The notes: generated by a model from the letters alone, not told the origin. Positions 43,136 through 55,428 are shown, counted from the first letter of the stretch. The stretch is DNA of 64,000 bases from Arthrobacter rhizophilus (GCF_026241105.1 NZ_JAPFFT010000002.1:1-64000), one strand, 5' to 3'. Numbers and translations: made by a program.

Positions 43136-44713
43136 GTGCGACGTCGCGATGCACGCGTGCAGGAGCCCGGCACCATTGGTCCGCCCGGCGCTGCACGCCA
43201 CGGGGAAGCCCCCGGCACCCCCCGCCACATGAATGCTCCTAAGGGGCTCCCGCTCTGGCTCAAGATCACCGCAGTGTCGGTGTCCGTGCTCCTCGTCGCC
43301 GGCATCGCTTTCGCCGCTTACTGGGTTATCCGGTTGCAGTCGAACATCAGCAAGGCACCTTTGTCGGCTGGCGCCACGAGAACCGAAGCCGCGGCCAACG
43401 ATGCCACGGACCGCTTGCAGATCCTCATCCTCGGTTCCGACACCCGCGACGGGAAAAACTCGCAATACGGTTCCTCACAGGACTCCACAGGCTACGGTCA
43501 ATCAGATGTCATGATGCTTCTGGACATCTCGGCGGACAACAAGAGGGTGAGCCTCACCAGCTTTCCCCGGGATCTCTTGGTGACTGTCCCGAAGTGCACT
43601 GACCCCAAAACCAACACGGTTTATGAAGCCCACTCCAACGTCATGATCAACTCGGCCATGGCTGAGGCCGGCATCGGTTGCGCGGTGGACACCGTGAACA
43701 AGCTCACCGGGCTGGAAATCGACCACTTCATGATGGCTGACTTCAACGCCGTCAAGGAATTGTCCAAGGCTGTGGGCGGAGTGGACGTATGCGTGAGTGA
43801 TGCCGTCTACGACCCCGATTCCGGACTCCGACTCCCCAAGGGGACGTCGAAAGTCGAAGGCGAGCAGGCCCTCGCCTTCCTGAGGACCCGCCACGGTTTT
43901 GGCGATGGAAGCGACCTCGGACGTATCCAAGCACAGCAAGGGTTCCTTTCCTCCCTGACCCGCAAGGTCAAGGCTGACGGCACGCTCAGCAATCCGCAGA
44001 GCCTGCTTTCGATCGCCGACGTCGTGACCAAGAACCTCACTGTGGATAACGGCCTGGCATCCGTCCAGTCTCTCCTGACGATCGGGAGCCGCCTCAAAGA
44101 CATTGACCTGTCCAAGGTGGCCTTCGTGTCGGTTCCAACCCAGCCCGCCGCCGTCGACGTCAACAGGCTCGAACTGGTCCAACCACAGGCCACGCAGTTG
44201 TTTGCGGCCATGCGGGCGAACTTGGACCTGACCAACCCGGGCGCCACGGCGGTTCCGTCTCCGAGTGCCTCGCCTGCCCCGACGGCCTCCTCAGGGGCTC
44301 CTTCAACGCCGCCTGCCGGTTCTCCAGCCGCCCCTGCCTACAACAAGGCCCGCCAAGCAGTGACTGTAGCCGACGGTTCGGGCGTTGCGTCACGGGGCCA
44401 GGAACTCGCGGCGGCACTCATTGGCGGCGGGTTCACCAAGGCCGGCCATTTCCTGGCCGCGGCTGCATCCAAGACGGTTGTCTACTACGGGACCGGCTAT
44501 GCCGACGTTGCGCCGGACGTTGCCAGCGTGTTGGGCATTCCCGCCGCACAGATCGAGCCGTCTCCGGGCATCGTCGGAATCCAAGTGTATGTGGGCTCCG
44601 ACTTCACAACGGGAACAAACTTTGGAATGGTGTCCGTTCCGGCCGACGTCGTCAAGCAGACTGCAGGCGACGTAAAGTGCCAGGCCGTCAACCCCGCCCT
44701 CATCGCCCGGTAG
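43136..44713 (+). CDS. LytR-CpsA-Psr family cell-wall glycopolymer ligase
   Basis: The 525-residue protein is a membrane-anchored LCP phosphotransferase that attaches glycopolymers to peptidoglycan. A cytoplasmic tail precedes one transmembrane helix (VSVSVLLVAGIAFAAYWVIR, about residues 48-68). The LCP domain follows, with LILGSDTRDG, QSDVMMLLDI, SFPRDLLVTVP, VGGVDVCVSDAV and FLRTRHGFGDGSDLGRIQAQ, which includes the arginines that hold the lipid pyrophosphate. After a Pro/Ser/Ala linker comes a C-terminal LytR_C domain (VTVADGSGVASRGQELAAAL). A strong bidirectional terminator follows. Confidence 0.93.
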   Translation: MRRRDARVQEPGTIGPPGAARHGEAPGTPRHMNAPKGLPLWLKITAVSVSVLLVAGIAFAAYWVIRLQSNISKAPLSAGATRTEAAANDATDRLQILILGSDTRDGKNSQYGSSQDSTGYGQSDVMMLLDISADNKRVSLTSFPRDLLVTVPKCTDPKTNTVYEAHSNVMINSAMAEAGIGCAVDTVNKLTGLEIDHFMMADFNAVKELSKAVGGVDVCVSDAVYDPDSGLRLPKGTSKVEGEQALAFLRTRHGFGDGSDLGRIQAQQGFLSSLTRKVKADGTLSNPQSLLSIADVVTKNLTVDNGLASVQSLLTIGSRLKDIDLSKVAFVSVPTQPAAVDVNRLELVQPQATQLFAAMRANLDLTNPGATAVPSPSASPAPTASSGAPSTPPAGSPAAPAYNKARQAVTVADGSGVASRGQELAAALIGGGFTKAGHFLAAAASKTVVYYGTGYADVAPDVASVLGIPAAQIEPSPGIVGIQVYVGSDFTTGTNFGMVSVPADVVKQTAGDVKCQAVNPALIAR

Positions 44714-44725
44714 CGCGACAAAGCG

Positions 44726-44764
44726 AAGGGAGCGTTGACCACTGCTTGTGGTCAACGCTCCCTT
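44726..44764. terminator. Bidirectional terminator between LCP and M13 peptidase genes
   Basis: AAGGGAGCGTTGACCAC (44726-44742) pairs perfectly over 17 bp with 44748-44764 around a five-base loop, between two convergent genes. It is flanked by CTGTTT on the plus strand. Confidence 0.92.
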
Positions 44765-44781
44765 CTGTTTCGTATTGCTTC

Positions 44782-46734
44782 TTACCAGATACTGACGCGG
44801 TCCTCAGGCGACAACCACATCCCGTCCCCGGATTCCACCGCGAACGCCTCATGAAATGAGTCCAGGTTCTTGGCGATGGCGTTAGTGCGGAACTCGTTGG
44901 GGGAGTGCGGGTCCGTAGCGACGCGCCGGATGGCTTCCTCGGGCCGGATGACCTGGCGCCAGCCGGCAGCCCAGGACATGAAGAAACGCTGCTGGCCGGT
45001 AAGGCCCTCCAAGACGGGCGGTTCCGCACCGTCAAGGCTCAGCAAGTAAGCCTTGTATGCGATGGTCAGGCCTCCCAGGTCGCCGATGTTTTCGCCCAGC
45101 GTGAGCTTCCCGTTGACCTTATGCTCAGGAGCCGCATACGGTGCAAGGGCGTCAAATTGGGCCACGAGCTTGGCCGCCAGTCCTTCGAATGCCTTACGGT
45201 CTTCCTCGCCCCACCAATTCCGCAGCGCTCCGCTTCCATCAAACTGGGAGCCCTGGTCGTCGAAGCCGTGGCCGATCTCATGTCCGATGATTGCGCCGAT
45301 GCCGCCGTAGTTGACGGCGTCGTCAGCCTCTGCCGTGAAGAAGGGTGGCTGCAGGATCGCCGCGGGGAAAACAATCTCGTTCAGCATCGGGTGGTAGTAG
45401 GCGTTCACGGTCTGCGGGGTCATGAGCCACTTGTTCAGATCAACCGGCTTGCCGATCTCATCAAGGTGGCGGTCGACGTCGGCGTTGTGCGCCCGCTCGA
45501 CGTTCCCCAGAAGATCAGTCGGGTCGATGCCGACGGCGGAGTAATCGATCCACTTGTCCGGGAAACCAATCTTGGGGCGGAAAGCCGCGAGCTTCTTCAG
45601 TGCTTCCGCCTTGGTGTCCTCGCCCATCCAGTCGAGGGCGGTGATGCTCTGGCGGTAAGCCTCGATCAGCTTAGCGACCAGCGTCTGCATCCTGGCCTTG
45701 TAACCCTCGGGGAAGTGGCGCTCCACATAGATCTGTCCCGCTGCCTCTCCGAGGGCGGCTTCGACGACGGCGACGCCACGCTTCCAGCGGTCCTTGTTCT
45801 GCGGCGTGCCGCTCAGGGTGGTGCCGTAGAAATCGAAGTTTGCATCGACGAAGGCTGACGACAGATAGGGGGCAGCGGCGTTGAGCACGCGCAAAGCCAA
45901 CCATTCCTGCCAGGTGGCAAGAGGCTCAGACTCGACAAGGGCGGCCGCACCGGTGAAGAAATCCGGAGTGCTCACCACCAGTTCGGTGAATTTGTCGCCC
46001 TCAATCCGGGCGGCGTCGAACCATGCGTCCAGGTAGGGGAACAGTTCACGTCCCTGATCAGCAGTCTTGAGGTTGTATGTCTTTTGCGGATCGCGAAGCG
46101 TGACGTTATCCCAGTGGTGCGAGGCAAGGGCCTTTTCGAAGGCGACGATGCGCTCGGCCGCTGCGTCGGCATCGGGAATACCTGCCAAGCCGAAGAGTTT
46201 GGCGACGTACTTGCCGTAGGCACTGACGATCGGTTGGAACTTCTCGTCCCGGTAGTAGGACTCGTCTGGAAGGCCAAGTCCGCCTTGGCCGATGTACAGC
46301 AGGACCCGATCCGGATTCCCGGCGTCGGGCGCTGGGTAGATGGAGAAGAGACCGGAAACATCCGAGCGGAACAGCCGCCCGGACAATGCGACAACCTCGG
46401 TGGGCGCAGCAGTGGCAAAGACCTCATCGATCCGGGCGCGAATCGGTTCCATGCCCTTGGCTTCGGCAGCGTCCTCGTCCATGAAGCTGTTATAGAGCTC
46501 ACCGACTTTGCGCTCGATTCCACTGGCGTCCTCGCCCTTCGCGGCCGCCTCTTCGATGATCGCTTTGACTGCCAGTTCGGCGCCATCGCGCAGCGCGGTG
46601 AAAGTTCCCTCTAGCGGACGGTCGTCCGGAATGACCGTGGCCTTCAGCCACGCACCGTTGACGTGCTGGTAGAGATCGTCCTGCGGCCGAACGCTTTCAT
46701 CGATGTTGGACAGTGTGATCCCCGACTGTGGCAC
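44782..46734 (-). CDS. M13 family zinc metallopeptidase (neprilysin-like)
   Basis: The protein is 650 residues from GTG 46734; AAGGAG lies six bases upstream, and the longer frame from 46773 lacks such a site. The catalytic motif HExxH appears in IIGHEIGHGFDDQGSQFDG, with the third zinc ligand in GENIGDLGGLTIAYKAY and the substrate-binding NAYYHPMLNEIVFPAAIL. VNGAWLKATVIPDDRP is the conserved N-terminal part. There is no signal peptide, so the enzyme is probably cytoplasmic, cleaving peptides up to about 40 residues. Confidence 0.95.
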   Translation of the reverse strand: MPQSGITLSNIDESVRPQDDLYQHVNGAWLKATVIPDDRPLEGTFTALRDGAELAVKAIIEEAAAKGEDASGIERKVGELYNSFMDEDAAEAKGMEPIRARIDEVFATAAPTEVVALSGRLFRSDVSGLFSIYPAPDAGNPDRVLLYIGQGGLGLPDESYYRDEKFQPIVSAYGKYVAKLFGLAGIPDADAAAERIVAFEKALASHHWDNVTLRDPQKTYNLKTADQGRELFPYLDAWFDAARIEGDKFTELVVSTPDFFTGAAALVESEPLATWQEWLALRVLNAAAPYLSSAFVDANFDFYGTTLSGTPQNKDRWKRGVAVVEAALGEAAGQIYVERHFPEGYKARMQTLVAKLIEAYRQSITALDWMGEDTKAEALKKLAAFRPKIGFPDKWIDYSAVGIDPTDLLGNVERAHNADVDRHLDEIGKPVDLNKWLMTPQTVNAYYHPMLNEIVFPAAILQPPFFTAEADDAVNYGGIGAIIGHEIGHGFDDQGSQFDGSGALRNWWGEEDRKAFEGLAAKLVAQFDALAPYAAPEHKVNGKLTLGENIGDLGGLTIAYKAYLLSLDGAEPPVLEGLTGQQRFFMSWAAGWRQVIRPEEAIRRVATDPHSPNEFRTNAIAKNLDSFHEAFAVESGDGMWLSPEDRVSIW

Positions 46735-46815
46735 AAGAACTCCTTCGGACGACGAGCGGATCCGGCTCACCACCGTAACCGCGTCTGCATAGTGGACGTT
46801 GCTTCAGGTATTGCA

Positions 46816-48724
<1,909 letters not shown>

Positions 48725-48789
48725 CCATTTGCCGCGCGGCACCGTCAACACGGTGCCGCACGGCTCCGCCGGACCCGAGAAGGCCCGGT

Positions 48790-49563
48790 GTGGTGCGAAG
48801 ATTAACTGTGGCCAATCCTTCTTCGTTCGCAGCGCGGTCCTATCGGGACGATGCCGTTGTGCTGCGCACCCACAAACTGGGCGAAGCGGACCGCATCATC
48901 ACTCTGCTGACAAAGCACCACGGCCAGGTTCGCGCGGTGGCAAAGGGGGTGCGGCGGACCAGTAGCCGGTTCGGGGCCCGGCTGGAACCCTTCATGGTGG
49001 CAGACCTCCAACTGGTGTCCGGCCGCACCCTGGACATCGTCACCCAGGCGGTCGCCAAAGGAGCCTATGGGAGTTCGATTGCCGCCGATTATTCCCGGTA
49101 CACGGCTGCTGCGGCCATGACGGAAACCGCAGAGAAGCTGACGGACGCCGACGTCGATTCGGGAACCGCGCAATACAACCTCCTTGTGGGGGCTCTTGCC
49201 TCGCTGAGCCGTTCCGACCACCCGCCGGAACTCATTCTTGACTCATACCTACTTCGCGCTTTGGCCACCGGCGGCTGGGCGCCCAGCTTCACGGACTGTG
49301 CCCGCTGTGGCGCGGCCGGTCCGCACACCGCCTTCTCCGCTCCCTTGGGCGGAATGATCTGCGGTAACTGCCGCCCCCCTGGTTCGCCGGCACCGGCACC
49401 CGAGACCGTGGTCCTGTTGGGCGCGTTGCTGACGGGGGACTGGGCGACGGCGGACGTGTCCGAGAGCCTGAATCGCCGGGAGGCAGCCGGTTTGGTGGCG
49501 AGCTACCTGCAATGGCATCTTGAACGAGCATTGAAGTCCCTCAAACATGTGGAGCGAAGCTGA
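48790..49563 (+). CDS. recO: DNA repair protein RecO
   Basis: RecO helps RecR load RecA onto SSB-coated DNA in the RecF pathway. The protein is 257 residues from GTG 48790 (GAGAAGG upstream); GTG 48808 is an alternative start. The N-terminal OB fold has [20 protein letters not shown] and [21 protein letters not shown] zinc-binding site is suggested by [10 protein letters not shown] and [11 protein letters not shown]. It lies between leuA and uppS, with two bases separating it from uppS. Confidence 0.94.
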   Translation: MVRRLTVANPSSFAARSYRDDAVVLRTHKLGEADRIITLLTKHHGQVRAVAKGVRRTSSRFGARLEPFMVADLQLVSGRTLDIVTQAVAKGAYGSSIAADYSRYTAAAAMTETAEKLTDADVDSGTAQYNLLVGALASLSRSDHPPELILDSYLLRALATGGWAPSFTDCARCGAAGPHTAFSAPLGGMICGNCRPPGSPAPAPETVVLLGALLTGDWATADVSESLNRREAAGLVASYLQWHLERALKSLKHVERS

Positions 49564-49565
49564 CA

Positions 49566-50384
49566 GTGGCACTCGGAAAAAAGAAGACGGCAACTGCGCG
49601 GAGGACCCCGGTCAAGGCCCCGTACCAACATCCCTCGGGGGCCAGGCCACCGGCCATACCCGCCGAGCTGGTCCCGCAGCACGTGGCCATCGTCATGGAT
49701 GGCAATGGCCGCTGGGCAAACCAACGCGGCCTGCCGCGCATCGAGGGCCACAAGGCCGGGGAACCGGCGCTGTTGGATGTGATGGCCGGCGCCATCGAAC
49801 TCGGCATCAAGTACGTCAGTGTGTACGCTTTCTCCACCGAAAACTGGCGCCGTTCTCCCGAAGAAGTGCGTTTTCTCATGGGATTTAACAAAGACGTGCT
49901 ACGTCGGCAGCGCAACCAGCTCGACGAGTGGGGGGTGCGGATTCGTTGGGCAGGCCGACGTCCCAGGCTATGGGGTTCCGTTATCAAGGAGCTTGAGGAA
50001 GCCGAGGATTACACTCGCGGCAACGACACGTGCACGTTGACCATGTGTGTTAATTACGGCGGCCGCGCCGAAATCGCCGACGCCGTCGCAGCTATCGCCC
50101 GGGACGTTGCCGACGGACGCCTGAAACCCGGCTCTGTCAACGAGAAGACCATCCAGAAGTACCTTGATGAACCGGATCTTCCGGACGTCGACTTGTTCCT
50201 GCGTAGTTCCGGAGAGCAGCGGCTGTCCAACTTCCTCTTGTGGCAATCGGCCTACGCAGAATTCGTGTTCATGGATACGCTGTGGCCCGACGTCGACCGC
50301 AGGACCTTGTGGGACGCCGTCGAGATCTATGCCAAACGGGACCGCCGGTACGGTGGCGCAGTGGACGCTGCCGCATCGCGCTGA
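49566..50384 (+). CDS. uppS: Isoprenyl (undecaprenyl) diphosphate synthase
   Basis: This cis-prenyltransferase extends farnesyl diphosphate with isopentenyl diphosphate to the long polyprenyl carrier used in cell-wall synthesis. The 272-residue protein has the conserved [49 protein letters not shown], and C-terminal [20 protein letters not shown] and [16 protein letters not shown] basic N-terminal tail of 40 residues is typical for Actinobacteria. Chain length of the product cannot be predicted with certainty. Confidence 0.95.
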   Translation: MALGKKKTATARRTPVKAPYQHPSGARPPAIPAELVPQHVAIVMDGNGRWANQRGLPRIEGHKAGEPALLDVMAGAIELGIKYVSVYAFSTENWRRSPEEVRFLMGFNKDVLRRQRNQLDEWGVRIRWAGRRPRLWGSVIKELEEAEDYTRGNDTCTLTMCVNYGGRAEIADAVAAIARDVADGRLKPGSVNEKTIQKYLDEPDLPDVDLFLRSSGEQRLSNFLLWQSAYAEFVFMDTLWPDVDRRTLWDAVEIYAKRDRRYGGAVDAAASR

Positions 50385-50415
50385 CAATTAACACGAGTGC
50401 GCCGCAAAAATCCGG

Positions 50416-51489
50416 TCAGTCCGGATAAGAAGCCAACCAGATAGCGACGTCCCTGTAGGCCTGCTGCCGGACCGTGCGCCGTGACAAGAACACATCATGG
50501 AGAGCGCCCGGATAGCGGAACACGGCTGTCCGCCGTCCAAGTCCCAGGGCCCGGCGGGCAGTCTGCTCAACATCGATCACGGCGTCGACGCGCATGAGCT
50601 CCGCGCTCCACTCCGACTGGATGCGGGTGCGTCCCGAAAGCAGCACGAGCACCGGAGCATCGATATTGAGTTTGCGTTCGACGGCGGCGTGTCCCGCCAG
50701 GACTGCCTTCGTCCACCCCGACCGTATCGGGAACGAAGTTCGCGGCCGCCATTCCGGATCAAGGGTCCATTCCCCGTGGGCCAGGTTGCTCACGCTTTCC
50801 CAGTAGGCCGGCATCTCCGGAAATCGGAACGGCCGCTTGGGGTCCGTGCGTGCAAACGGTTCCACCAAATGCATCGCGATGCTGCGGATCAGGCTACTCC
50901 CCTGAAGCTCCAGCCACGGCGAATTCAACGTCAGGGTGGCAATGCGGCCAGGGTTCCGGTCAGCCCACAGTGCCGCAATCAGGCCACCCAGGGAATGGGC
51001 CAGCAGGTGGACGGTAGGCACCTCCGCGCTGCCGGTTATTTCGGCAATGTCCTGGTGTATCGAAAGCAGCGCGGCATCGATATCTTCGTCGTATACCGAC
51101 AGATCGGTGGTGTAGCCGGGAGTTTGCCCCGGCCGTAGGCTGCGTCCGAACTTGCGTAAGTCAAGCGCATAGAAATGAAATCCGGAGGCACCCAGGAACT
51201 CCGCCAGTTCTGTCTGCATGAAGTAGTCGGCCCAGCCGTGGAGGTACAGCACCACCCTCGGCGGGCCCTCCGTGACGGGAACTTCCCTCCGGCGTCGGCG
51301 TCTGGTGAAGGCCGTCAAAGCATCGAGAAGTCCGTGTGGCGCCGAATGGGCTGGCACCGGACGGACGTGTCGGACAAGGGTGGCGCAAACCGGACCTTCT
51401 TCGTCGGGTGGAAGTTCCAGTTCCAGGGCCTCGAAACCACCGCCCAGAAAATCCTGTTGCCATACCGGCACACCCAGCTCCGTGGTCAT
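50416..51489 (-). CDS. Alpha/beta hydrolase, serine aminopeptidase/lysophospholipase type
   Basis: The 357-residue protein has VVLYLHGWADYFMQTELAEF as the oxyanion region, the nucleophile elbow as HLLAHSLGGLIAALW, and the catalytic histidine in YPGALHDVFLSRRTV. The first residue of the GxSxG motif is Ala here, a tolerated variant. An acidic residue follows in PVLVLLSGRTR and its downstream segment. Its ATG overlaps the stop of the paralogous gene upstream. Both share layout and length, so they arose by duplication. The substrate is unknown. Confidence 0.8.
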   Translation of the reverse strand: MTTELGVPVWQQDFLGGGFEALELELPPDEEGPVCATLVRHVRPVPAHSAPHGLLDALTAFTRRRRRREVPVTEGPPRVVLYLHGWADYFMQTELAEFLGASGFHFYALDLRKFGRSLRPGQTPGYTTDLSVYDEDIDAALLSIHQDIAEITGSAEVPTVHLLAHSLGGLIAALWADRNPGRIATLTLNSPWLELQGSSLIRSIAMHLVEPFARTDPKRPFRFPEMPAYWESVSNLAHGEWTLDPEWRPRTSFPIRSGWTKAVLAGHAAVERKLNIDAPVLVLLSGRTRIQSEWSAELMRVDAVIDVEQTARRALGLGRRTAVFRYPGALHDVFLSRRTVRQQAYRDVAIWLASYPD

Positions 51490-52529
51490 GGCGCTTCCCC
51501 TGGCTGTCCGTGTTCCTCGCCGGCCAGATGCTCCGGCGGCAGGCCGCTCGAAATGTACCCGTTAATCCAGCGAGCCAGCCGGGCGTAGGCATCGGCGCGC
51601 ACCGGGCCCGCCGAAAGGAAGACGTCGTGAAGGCCGCCTTCCACCCGTTCCAAAGTGACGGTGCGGCCAAGGGTCATGGCACGGACAGCCATGGTGTTCA
51701 CGTCCAGGACTGCATCTGAACGCCTCATGGACTCCTGCCAGATCATGCCGTTCGCGCTCGCTCCGGAGATCAGCACGAGGATGGGGATGTCAATTCTCAG
51801 CCCGCGGGCCACCCTCGTGTGTCCGCTAAGGACAGCGCTGAGCCATCCTGCCCGCATGGGGAAGGCCAAGGGCGGCCGGTATTTGGGGTCGACGAGCCAT
51901 TCGCCCTCGGCTGAGCTGCTGATGCTGCGATAGTAGAACCCGCGTTCGGGCAAGCGCAGGATTGTCGTGGGGCGGAAGCGCGCAAGCGGCTTCACCATGG
52001 TCTGGGCTGCACGGCGGACTAATGAACTTCCGTGCATTTCAAGCCACGGGCTGTTGAGCACCAGGTACTGGACGGAACCGGGGTGGCGGCTGACCCACAA
52101 GGCGGCCACGAGGCCTCCGGTGGAATGTCCCATGAGGGTCAACGAACGGGGTACCTCCCCGAGAGGGTCGCCGGAGCGGATCATGTCGATGGCTTTGCCT
52201 ATCTCGGCATCGTAGTCATCTAGATGCTCCACGTAGCCACCCGGGGTGTCCGTCTGCAGGCTCCGGCCGTGGTTGTGCATGTCAAGTGCGTAGAAGTGGA
52301 AACCTTGTCCGGTCCAGAACTCTGCCAGGGCGACGTTGAAGAAGTAGTCACTCCAGCCGTGCAGGAAAAGGATGGAACCGTTGGCGGCCGGTGGGCGATC
52401 GCCACGTCCCGCACCCTCGTGAGGGACGTGCCGAACCAGTGTTGCACGCCGGACCACCCCGTCAGGTCCTGCCGCCTCGAATGCACAACTTTCGAAGTCC
52501 GCGCCGAGGATGTCGGTCTGCCACTCCAT
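51486..52529 (-). CDS. Alpha/beta hydrolase, paralogue of its neighbour
   Basis: The 347-residue protein has SILFLHGWSDYFFNVALAEF, the elbow LMGHSTGGLVAALW, and the catalytic His in VEGGLHDVFLSAGPV. The first 40 residues (MEWQTDILGADFESCAFEAA, then RRATLVRH) align with the neighbouring hydrolase, whose start it overlaps by four bases. No signal peptide is seen. It is related to the serine aminopeptidase S33 and monoacylglycerol lipase group; the exact substrate is not predictable. Confidence 0.82.
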   Translation of the reverse strand: MEWQTDILGADFESCAFEAAGPDGVVRRATLVRHVPHEGAGRGDRPPAANGSILFLHGWSDYFFNVALAEFWTGQGFHFYALDMHNHGRSLQTDTPGGYVEHLDDYDAEIGKAIDMIRSGDPLGEVPRSLTLMGHSTGGLVAALWVSRHPGSVQYLVLNSPWLEMHGSSLVRRAAQTMVKPLARFRPTTILRLPERGFYYRSISSSAEGEWLVDPKYRPPLAFPMRAGWLSAVLSGHTRVARGLRIDIPILVLISGASANGMIWQESMRRSDAVLDVNTMAVRAMTLGRTVTLERVEGGLHDVFLSAGPVRADAYARLARWINGYISSGLPPEHLAGEEHGQPGEAP

Positions 52530-52538
52530 GGGAACAGC

Positions 52539-54221
52539 TTAGACACTCGCCGCGGCATCGCGCCCTGCTGCGCGCCCGGAGAACAGGCAGCCTCCAAGGA
52601 AGGTTCCTTCCAATGCCCGGTAGCCGTGGATTCCGCCGCCGCCGAAGCCAGCGGCCTCTCCTGCCGCGTACAATCCCGGGACCGGCGCTCCGGACTTGTC
52701 AAGGACGCGTGAACAAAGGTCCGTCTGTAGCCCGCCAAGGCTCTTGCGCGTCAGCACGGAGAGCCGAACGGCCAGAAGCGGGCCGTGCTTCGGGTCGGTG
52801 AGCCGGTGCGGAGGGGCCACACGCATGATCTTGTCGGTGGCGAACCTCCGCGCCGCCCTGACAGCGGCGAGCTGTGGGTCCTTGCCCAGCCCGCTCGCCA
52901 CTTGCTGGTCCCGATCGCGGATGAGGTCATCGAGCTGGCCAGGATCTATCAGGGGCGAACCCGTCAGCGAGTTCATTTTTCCAGCCAGTTCGGTGGGCGT
53001 TCCAGCCTGCAGGAAATCCACGCCACGGTCCAGGAAGCTGCGCAACGGGGAATCACTGGCAGGACTGAGCCGGGAGGCCAGGAGCCGGATGTCCTTGCCT
53101 GTGAGATCCGGATTCTGTTCTGAACCTGACAAGGCGAATTCCTTCAGTGCGATGGTCCGGTTGCATACGAACCACGAATGTCCGTGTCCGCCCGCCAGGA
53201 TATGCCTGAGGGCACCCAAGGAATCGAAGCCCGGAAAGAGCGGCGCGGGCAGCTGCCGTCCCTTCGCATCAATCCACAGCGACGACGGACCGGCGAGGAT
53301 GCGGATGCCATGCGAAGGCCACACGGGGGAGTGGTTGTGGATGCCTTCGGGGTAGTGCCACATGCGGTCACCATTGATGAGCCCTCCGCCGGCGGCAGCA
53401 GCGGCAGCGAGGAACTCGCCATCGACGGAGGCCGGTACGCCGCTCAGCATATGTTCCGGCGCAGTTCTGTCGGGCCATTGCCGCCTCACCATCGTATGGT
53501 TTCCACCAATTCCGCCGGTGGTGACGATGACGGCTCCGGCAGTCGCTTCAAATCTCCCGACGACGGTCCGCGACGACGCTTCGCCGCGTCCGGCGCCGGA
53601 CGCCTCAAGGATCTCGCCGCTGACCCCGGTGACGCGGCCCGCCGTCGTCGTTAGTTCCGTGGCGCGATGCCGGAAGTGGAGGGATACCCTGCCCCGGGCA
53701 ACGCCCTCGCTCACCTTTTCCAGGAACGGTTGAACGACGCCGGGGCCCGTGCCCCAGGTGACGTGGAACCGCGGGACTGTGTTGCCATGGCCTTGGGGGC
53801 CATAGCCGCCGCGCTCGGCCCACTGCACCAGAGGAAAGAGCCGGACGCCGAGCGATCTCAGCCACCGGCGCTTCTCACCTGAGGCGAAATCTACATAGGC
53901 CTCCGCCCAAAGCCGGGCCCAGGAGTCCTCCGGCCTGTCAAAGGCCGCGGATGCGAACCAGTCGCCCAAGGCAAGTTCGGCGCTGTCCCTGACGCCCAGC
54001 CTTCGCTGTTCGGGAGAGTTGACCAGGAACAGTCCACCGAAAGACCAATGTGCCTGTCCGCCCACGGAGGCTGCGGGTTCCTGGTCCACCACAGCAACCC
54101 GTTTCCCGAGTGCGTAGGCTTGGGCGGCGGCCACGAGCCCCGACAGTCCCGCGCCAATGACGAGAACGTCGGCTTGAATGGTTGCCTTGGAGTGAACTCC
54201 ATCACGTGGATTACCGGGCAT
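52539..54221 (-). CDS. FAD-binding dehydrogenase, KstD-like
   Basis: The 560-residue flavoprotein has the dinucleotide-binding motif ADVLVIGAGLSGLVAAAQAY near residue 18 and the second FAD contact GAPVPGLYAAGEAAGFGGGG near the C-terminus. It belongs to the FAD_binding_2 group that includes 3-ketosteroid delta-1-dehydrogenase and fumarate reductase. GGQAHWSFGGLFLVNSPEQR and the histidine-rich HYPEGIHNHSPVWPSHG are typical of a subfamily annotated simply as FAD-binding dehydrogenase. The substrate is unknown. It is divergent from pyrD. Confidence 0.88.
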   Translation of the reverse strand: MPGNPRDGVHSKATIQADVLVIGAGLSGLVAAAQAYALGKRVAVVDQEPAASVGGQAHWSFGGLFLVNSPEQRRLGVRDSAELALGDWFASAAFDRPEDSWARLWAEAYVDFASGEKRRWLRSLGVRLFPLVQWAERGGYGPQGHGNTVPRFHVTWGTGPGVVQPFLEKVSEGVARGRVSLHFRHRATELTTTAGRVTGVSGEILEASGAGRGEASSRTVVGRFEATAGAVIVTTGGIGGNHTMVRRQWPDRTAPEHMLSGVPASVDGEFLAAAAAAGGGLINGDRMWHYPEGIHNHSPVWPSHGIRILAGPSSLWIDAKGRQLPAPLFPGFDSLGALRHILAGGHGHSWFVCNRTIALKEFALSGSEQNPDLTGKDIRLLASRLSPASDSPLRSFLDRGVDFLQAGTPTELAGKMNSLTGSPLIDPGQLDDLIRDRDQQVASGLGKDPQLAAVRAARRFATDKIMRVAPPHRLTDPKHGPLLAVRLSVLTRKSLGGLQTDLCSRVLDKSGAPVPGLYAAGEAAGFGGGGIHGYRALEGTFLGGCLFSGRAAGRDAAASV

Positions 54222-54289
54222 TCGTACATGCTACCGCCCGGTAACCGCTCCGGTTTGGTGCGCCGCCCGTAAACCGGAAAACTAGGAAC

Positions 54290-55357
54290 ATGCGCGTTTA
54301 CCCAACATTCTTCAAGCTGGCCTTCTCCTGGATGGATGCCGAAAAAGCCCACAAGATCGGCTTCCAGGCGATCCGCTTTGCACAGCGCTCGGGAGCGGGG
54401 CGCGTTCTGGCCAAAGTGACGGCACCGCACCCCTCGCTGCGCACGGATGCTTTCGGTCTGACATTCCCTTCCCCGTTCGGCCTTGCTGCCGGTTTCGACA
54501 AGGAGGGCCGCGGAATCGAGGCCCTCGCGGAATTGGGCTTCGGCCACGTGGAAGTAGGCACCATCACGGGCCAGGCCCAGCCGGGCAATGAAAAGCCACG
54601 GCTTTTCCGCCTCATCGAGGACAAGGCCGTGATCAACCGCATGGGATTCAACAACGACGGCGCCGCGGCCGTGGCGCCGCGCCTCAAGGCTGCGAGGGCG
54701 GCCCTGCAGCGCACGCATGCCGGCGTTCGCCCCGTGATCGGTGTCAACATCGGCAAGACCAAGGTTGTCGACCTCGACAACGCGGTTGAGGACTATCTGG
54801 TCAGCGCCCGGAGCCTGGCGCCCGCTGCCGACTATCTTGTGGTCAACGTCAGCTCGCCGAACACTCCCGGCCTGCGCCTGCTCCAGAACGTCGAGACCCT
54901 CCGCCCGCTGCTGCGCGCCGTCGGCGACGCCGCCGACGAATCCGCTGGCCGCCATGTCCCCCTGCTGGTCAAGATCGCCCCGGACCTCAGCGACGACGAC
55001 ATTGACGACGTCGCCCGCCTCGCCCTGGACCTCAAGCTCGATGGCATCATTGCCACCAACACCACCATCGGGCGGGAAGGCCTCGTTTCCGAACCGGGCA
55101 AGGTGGCGGCCTGCGGCGCCGGCGGGCTCTCCGGTGCGCCCCTCAAGGAGCGGTCGCTCGAGGTACTGCGCCGGCTGAAGGCCGCGGTAGGGGAGGGCCT
55201 GGTGCTCGTCGCCGTCGGCGGGGTCCAGTCCGCAGCCGACGTCCAGGAAAGGCTCGACGCCGGGGCCACCCTGGTGCAGGGGTACACCGCATTCCTTTAC
55301 GAAGGTCCGTTCTGGGCCGCCGGAATCAATAGGGCCCTTGCGAAGCACCGCCGCTAG
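54290..55357 (+). CDS. pyrD: Dihydroorotate dehydrogenase, quinone-dependent (class 2)
   Basis: PyrD oxidises dihydroorotate to orotate in pyrimidine synthesis and reduces membrane quinone. The 355-residue protein has the class 2 N-terminal membrane-associating helix ([20 protein letters not shown]), FMN-binding [18 protein letters not shown], the catalytic serine region [16 protein letters not shown], and [10 protein letters not shown] and [20 protein letters not shown] near the phosphate site. A long perfect palindrome follows as terminator. Confidence 0.96.
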   Translation: MRVYPTFFKLAFSWMDAEKAHKIGFQAIRFAQRSGAGRVLAKVTAPHPSLRTDAFGLTFPSPFGLAAGFDKEGRGIEALAELGFGHVEVGTITGQAQPGNEKPRLFRLIEDKAVINRMGFNNDGAAAVAPRLKAARAALQRTHAGVRPVIGVNIGKTKVVDLDNAVEDYLVSARSLAPAADYLVVNVSSPNTPGLRLLQNVETLRPLLRAVGDAADESAGRHVPLLVKIAPDLSDDDIDDVARLALDLKLDGIIATNTTIGREGLVSEPGKVAACGAGGLSGAPLKERSLEVLRRLKAAVGEGLVLVAVGGVQSAADVQERLDAGATLVQGYTAFLYEGPFWAAGINRALAKHRR

Positions 55358-55382
55358 CCGGCCCTCGATCGCCAAATCCGGA

Positions 55383-55428
55383 CAAGCAGAAAGACCCTGG
55401 AACAGCTGTTCCAGGGTCTTTCTGCTTG
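55383..55428. terminator. Perfect palindromic terminator, pyrD/DUF3043
   Basis: A 46-base perfect palindrome with 23-bp arms and its centre at 55405/55406 (AACAG|CTGTT) lies between two convergent genes. A-rich and T-rich stretches near the arm ends support termination in both directions. Confidence 0.92.
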
